Shown here piece after piece: positions 63,118 to 64,000 of a DNA stretch of 64,000 nucleotides. Made by a program: the position numbers and the translations under genes. Each line of letters begins with the position of its first letter. The stretch's first letter is position 1. The DNA comes from Rhizobium nepotum 39/7 (GTDB lineage Bacteria > Pseudomonadota > Alphaproteobacteria > Rhizobiales > Rhizobiaceae). The stretch is from the NCBI RefSeq assembly GCF_000949865.1, contig NZ_JWJH01000002.1, forward strand, positions 124,001-188,000. Reading direction: 5' to 3'. A model generated the notes under the pieces. That model did not search any database. It was not told where the DNA came from and worked only from the letters and a program-made list of their open reading frames with translations.

Positions 63118-64000
63118 TTAGTTGGTCAGGCCGGCATGCTTCAGCGCCGCGTCGATCGCCGCTTCCGTCGCCGGTTCCAGCGTGCTCATCAACGGCGAGC
63201 GAACCTTGCGGTTGCCGCCACGCGTTTTCGACAGCGCATACTTTGTGCCGCAGACACCCGGCTCCATGAAGATGGCCCTGTGCAGCGGCATCAGGCGATC
63301 CTGGTACTCCAGCGCCTTGGCATAGTCGCCCGCAAGCATCGCCGCCTGGAATTCGGCACAGAGGCGCGGCGCGACATTGGCGCTGACGGAAATGCAGCCG
63401 ACGCCGCCATGGGCGTTGAAGCCGAGCGCAGTGCCATCCTCACCTGACAGCTGGATGAAATCCTTGCCGCAGGAAATGCGCTGTTCGGAAACGCGGTCGA
63501 GCTTGCCCGTCGCATCCTTGACGCCGACGATGTTCTTATGCGCCTTGACCAGCGCGCCCATGGTTTCCGGCGACATGTCCACCACCGAGCGCGGCGGGAT
63601 ATTGTAGATGACGATCGGCAGTTTCACCGCTTCGGCAACCGCGGAAAAATGGGCGAAAAGCCCCTTCTGCGTCGGCCTGTTGTAATAAGGTGTGACCACC
63701 AGCAGCGCATCCGCACCGGCATCCTGCGCGTGTAGGGCAAGCTCGATCGCCTCATCGGTATTGTTGGAGCCAGCGCCCGCGATGACAGGAACCCGTTTCG
63801 CCGCTACCTCGATGCACAGCTCGACGACACGTTTGTGCTCGTCATGGGAGAGGGTTGGAGACTCCCCCGTCGTGCCCACGGGCACAAGACCGTTGCTGCC
63901 TTCGGCGATCTGCCATTCCACATGGGCGGCAAACGCCTGTTCGTCCACGGCGCCATTGTCCGTGAACGGGGTAATGAGGGCGGGAATTGATCCCTTGAAC
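63118..64000 (-). CDS. dapA: 4-hydroxy-tetrahydrodipicolinate synthase (start cut by 2 bases)
   Basis: First enzyme of the lysine/diaminopimelate branch: condenses pyruvate with aspartate semialdehyde. Visible sequence begins [16 protein letters not shown], so only the first two bases of the start codon lie beyond 64000. GTTGESPTL, the Tyr in YNIPPRS and Schiff-base Lys in VGVKDATG are intact. The predicted full length is 294 aa. A perfect terminator follows. smpB lies downstream in the same direction. Confidence 0.95.
   Translation of the reverse strand, partial: FKGSIPALITPFTDNGAVDEQAFAAHVEWQIAEGSNGLVPVGTTGESPTLSHDEHKRVVELCIEVAAKRVPVIAGAGSNNTDEAIELALHAQDAGADALLVVTPYYNRPTQKGLFAHFSAVAEAVKLPIVIYNIPPRSVVDMSPETMGALVKAHKNIVGVKDATGKLDRVSEQRISCGKDFIQLSGEDGTALGFNAHGGVGCISVSANVAPRLCAEFQAAMLAGDYAKALEYQDRLMPLHRAIFMEPGVCGTKYALSKTRGGNRKVRSPLMSTLEPATEAAIDAALKHAGLTN

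Noticed and set aside
1-64000. CRISPR arrays, tRNA or rRNA genes
   Set aside because: No regularly spaced repeats and no tRNA or rRNA motifs were seen on inspection; a tRNAscan or similar run would be decisive.

Overview
The window is chromosomal DNA of an alphaproteobacterium, most probably Agrobacterium or a close Rhizobiaceae relative. The evidence is high GC with C/G-ending codons, protein sequences that read as Agrobacterium orthologues (Rsh, Era, DapA, PurF, CysS, GGEEF regulator, ZinT with a Zur-type box), the Rhizobiaceae gene order acpS-lepB-rnc-era-recO, and several short palindromic intergenic repeats typical of the group. I see no rRNA, tRNA, CRISPR array, insertion sequence, prophage or plasmid backbone. 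The region is mostly core genome with small accessory inserts. The assignment rests on reading the sequence; no database search was run.

Layout. 1-2518 (minus strand): a MarR regulator followed by an EmrB-type MFS pump and a truncated HlyD/EmrA adaptor. 2843-4339: dnaB. 4450-6405: an AraC regulator with azlC and azlD. 6508-12181: alr, a ParD/ParE toxin-antitoxin pair (the toxin has no ATG, GTG or TTG start), radA, cvpA and purF. 12330-14667: an SDR oxidoreductase and cysS. 14692-17663: a 45-bp perfect inverted repeat, then an overlapping five-gene unit of a DUF559 endonuclease-like gene, three tandem GFA genes and proline iminopeptidase. 17755-22949: a LuxR-type regulator, a small membrane protein, rarD, a second FtsI-type transpeptidase with a CtrA-like box upstream, and a LOG-family gene. 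23103-28868: a LysM envelope protein, an Atm1-type ABC exporter, psd and pssA.

29041-37632: a small conserved ORF, a double-receiver GGEEF regulator with a degenerate first receiver, a SRAP/YedK peptidase, YnfA, a Nudix hydrolase, two exported proteins, the ygfZ-HD-phosphatase operon and an MscS channel. 37778-41604: zinT under a palindromic Zur-like box, then an NMT1-type ABC importer whose permease and ATPase genes are bracketed by two inverted copies of one repeat. 41897-50224: a fused ring-cleaving dioxygenase and hydrolase, a giant DUF2339 membrane protein with an HD hydrolase and a MOSC protein, a methyltransferase and an MFS permease. 50231-56086 (minus): recO, a single-domain response regulator, a Crp/Fnr regulator, era, rnc, lepB, acpS and a DUF2062 protein. 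56533-64000: DUF3563, rsh, rpoZ, a NYN-domain protein, a globin-coupled soluble chemoreceptor, smpB and dapA, which is cut by 2 bases at the window edge.

How the genes work together. Replication and repair (dnaB, radA, recO), phospholipid synthesis (psd, pssA), protein export and RNA processing (lepB, rnc, era, acpS), the stringent response (rsh beside rpoZ) and lysine/cell-wall supply (dapA, alr, FtsI paralogue) form the conserved backbone. Zinc limitation (zinT), metal or glutathione export (Atm1-type), c-di-GMP (GGEEF) and gas or redox chemotaxis (globin MCP) supply environmental sensing. The most unusual features are the GFA triplet with its shared C-terminal tail and identical 36-bp tract, the dioxygenase-hydrolase fusion, the ParE gene that seems to need a CTG start, the reversed double-receiver architecture, and the repeat families sitting inside and around operons.
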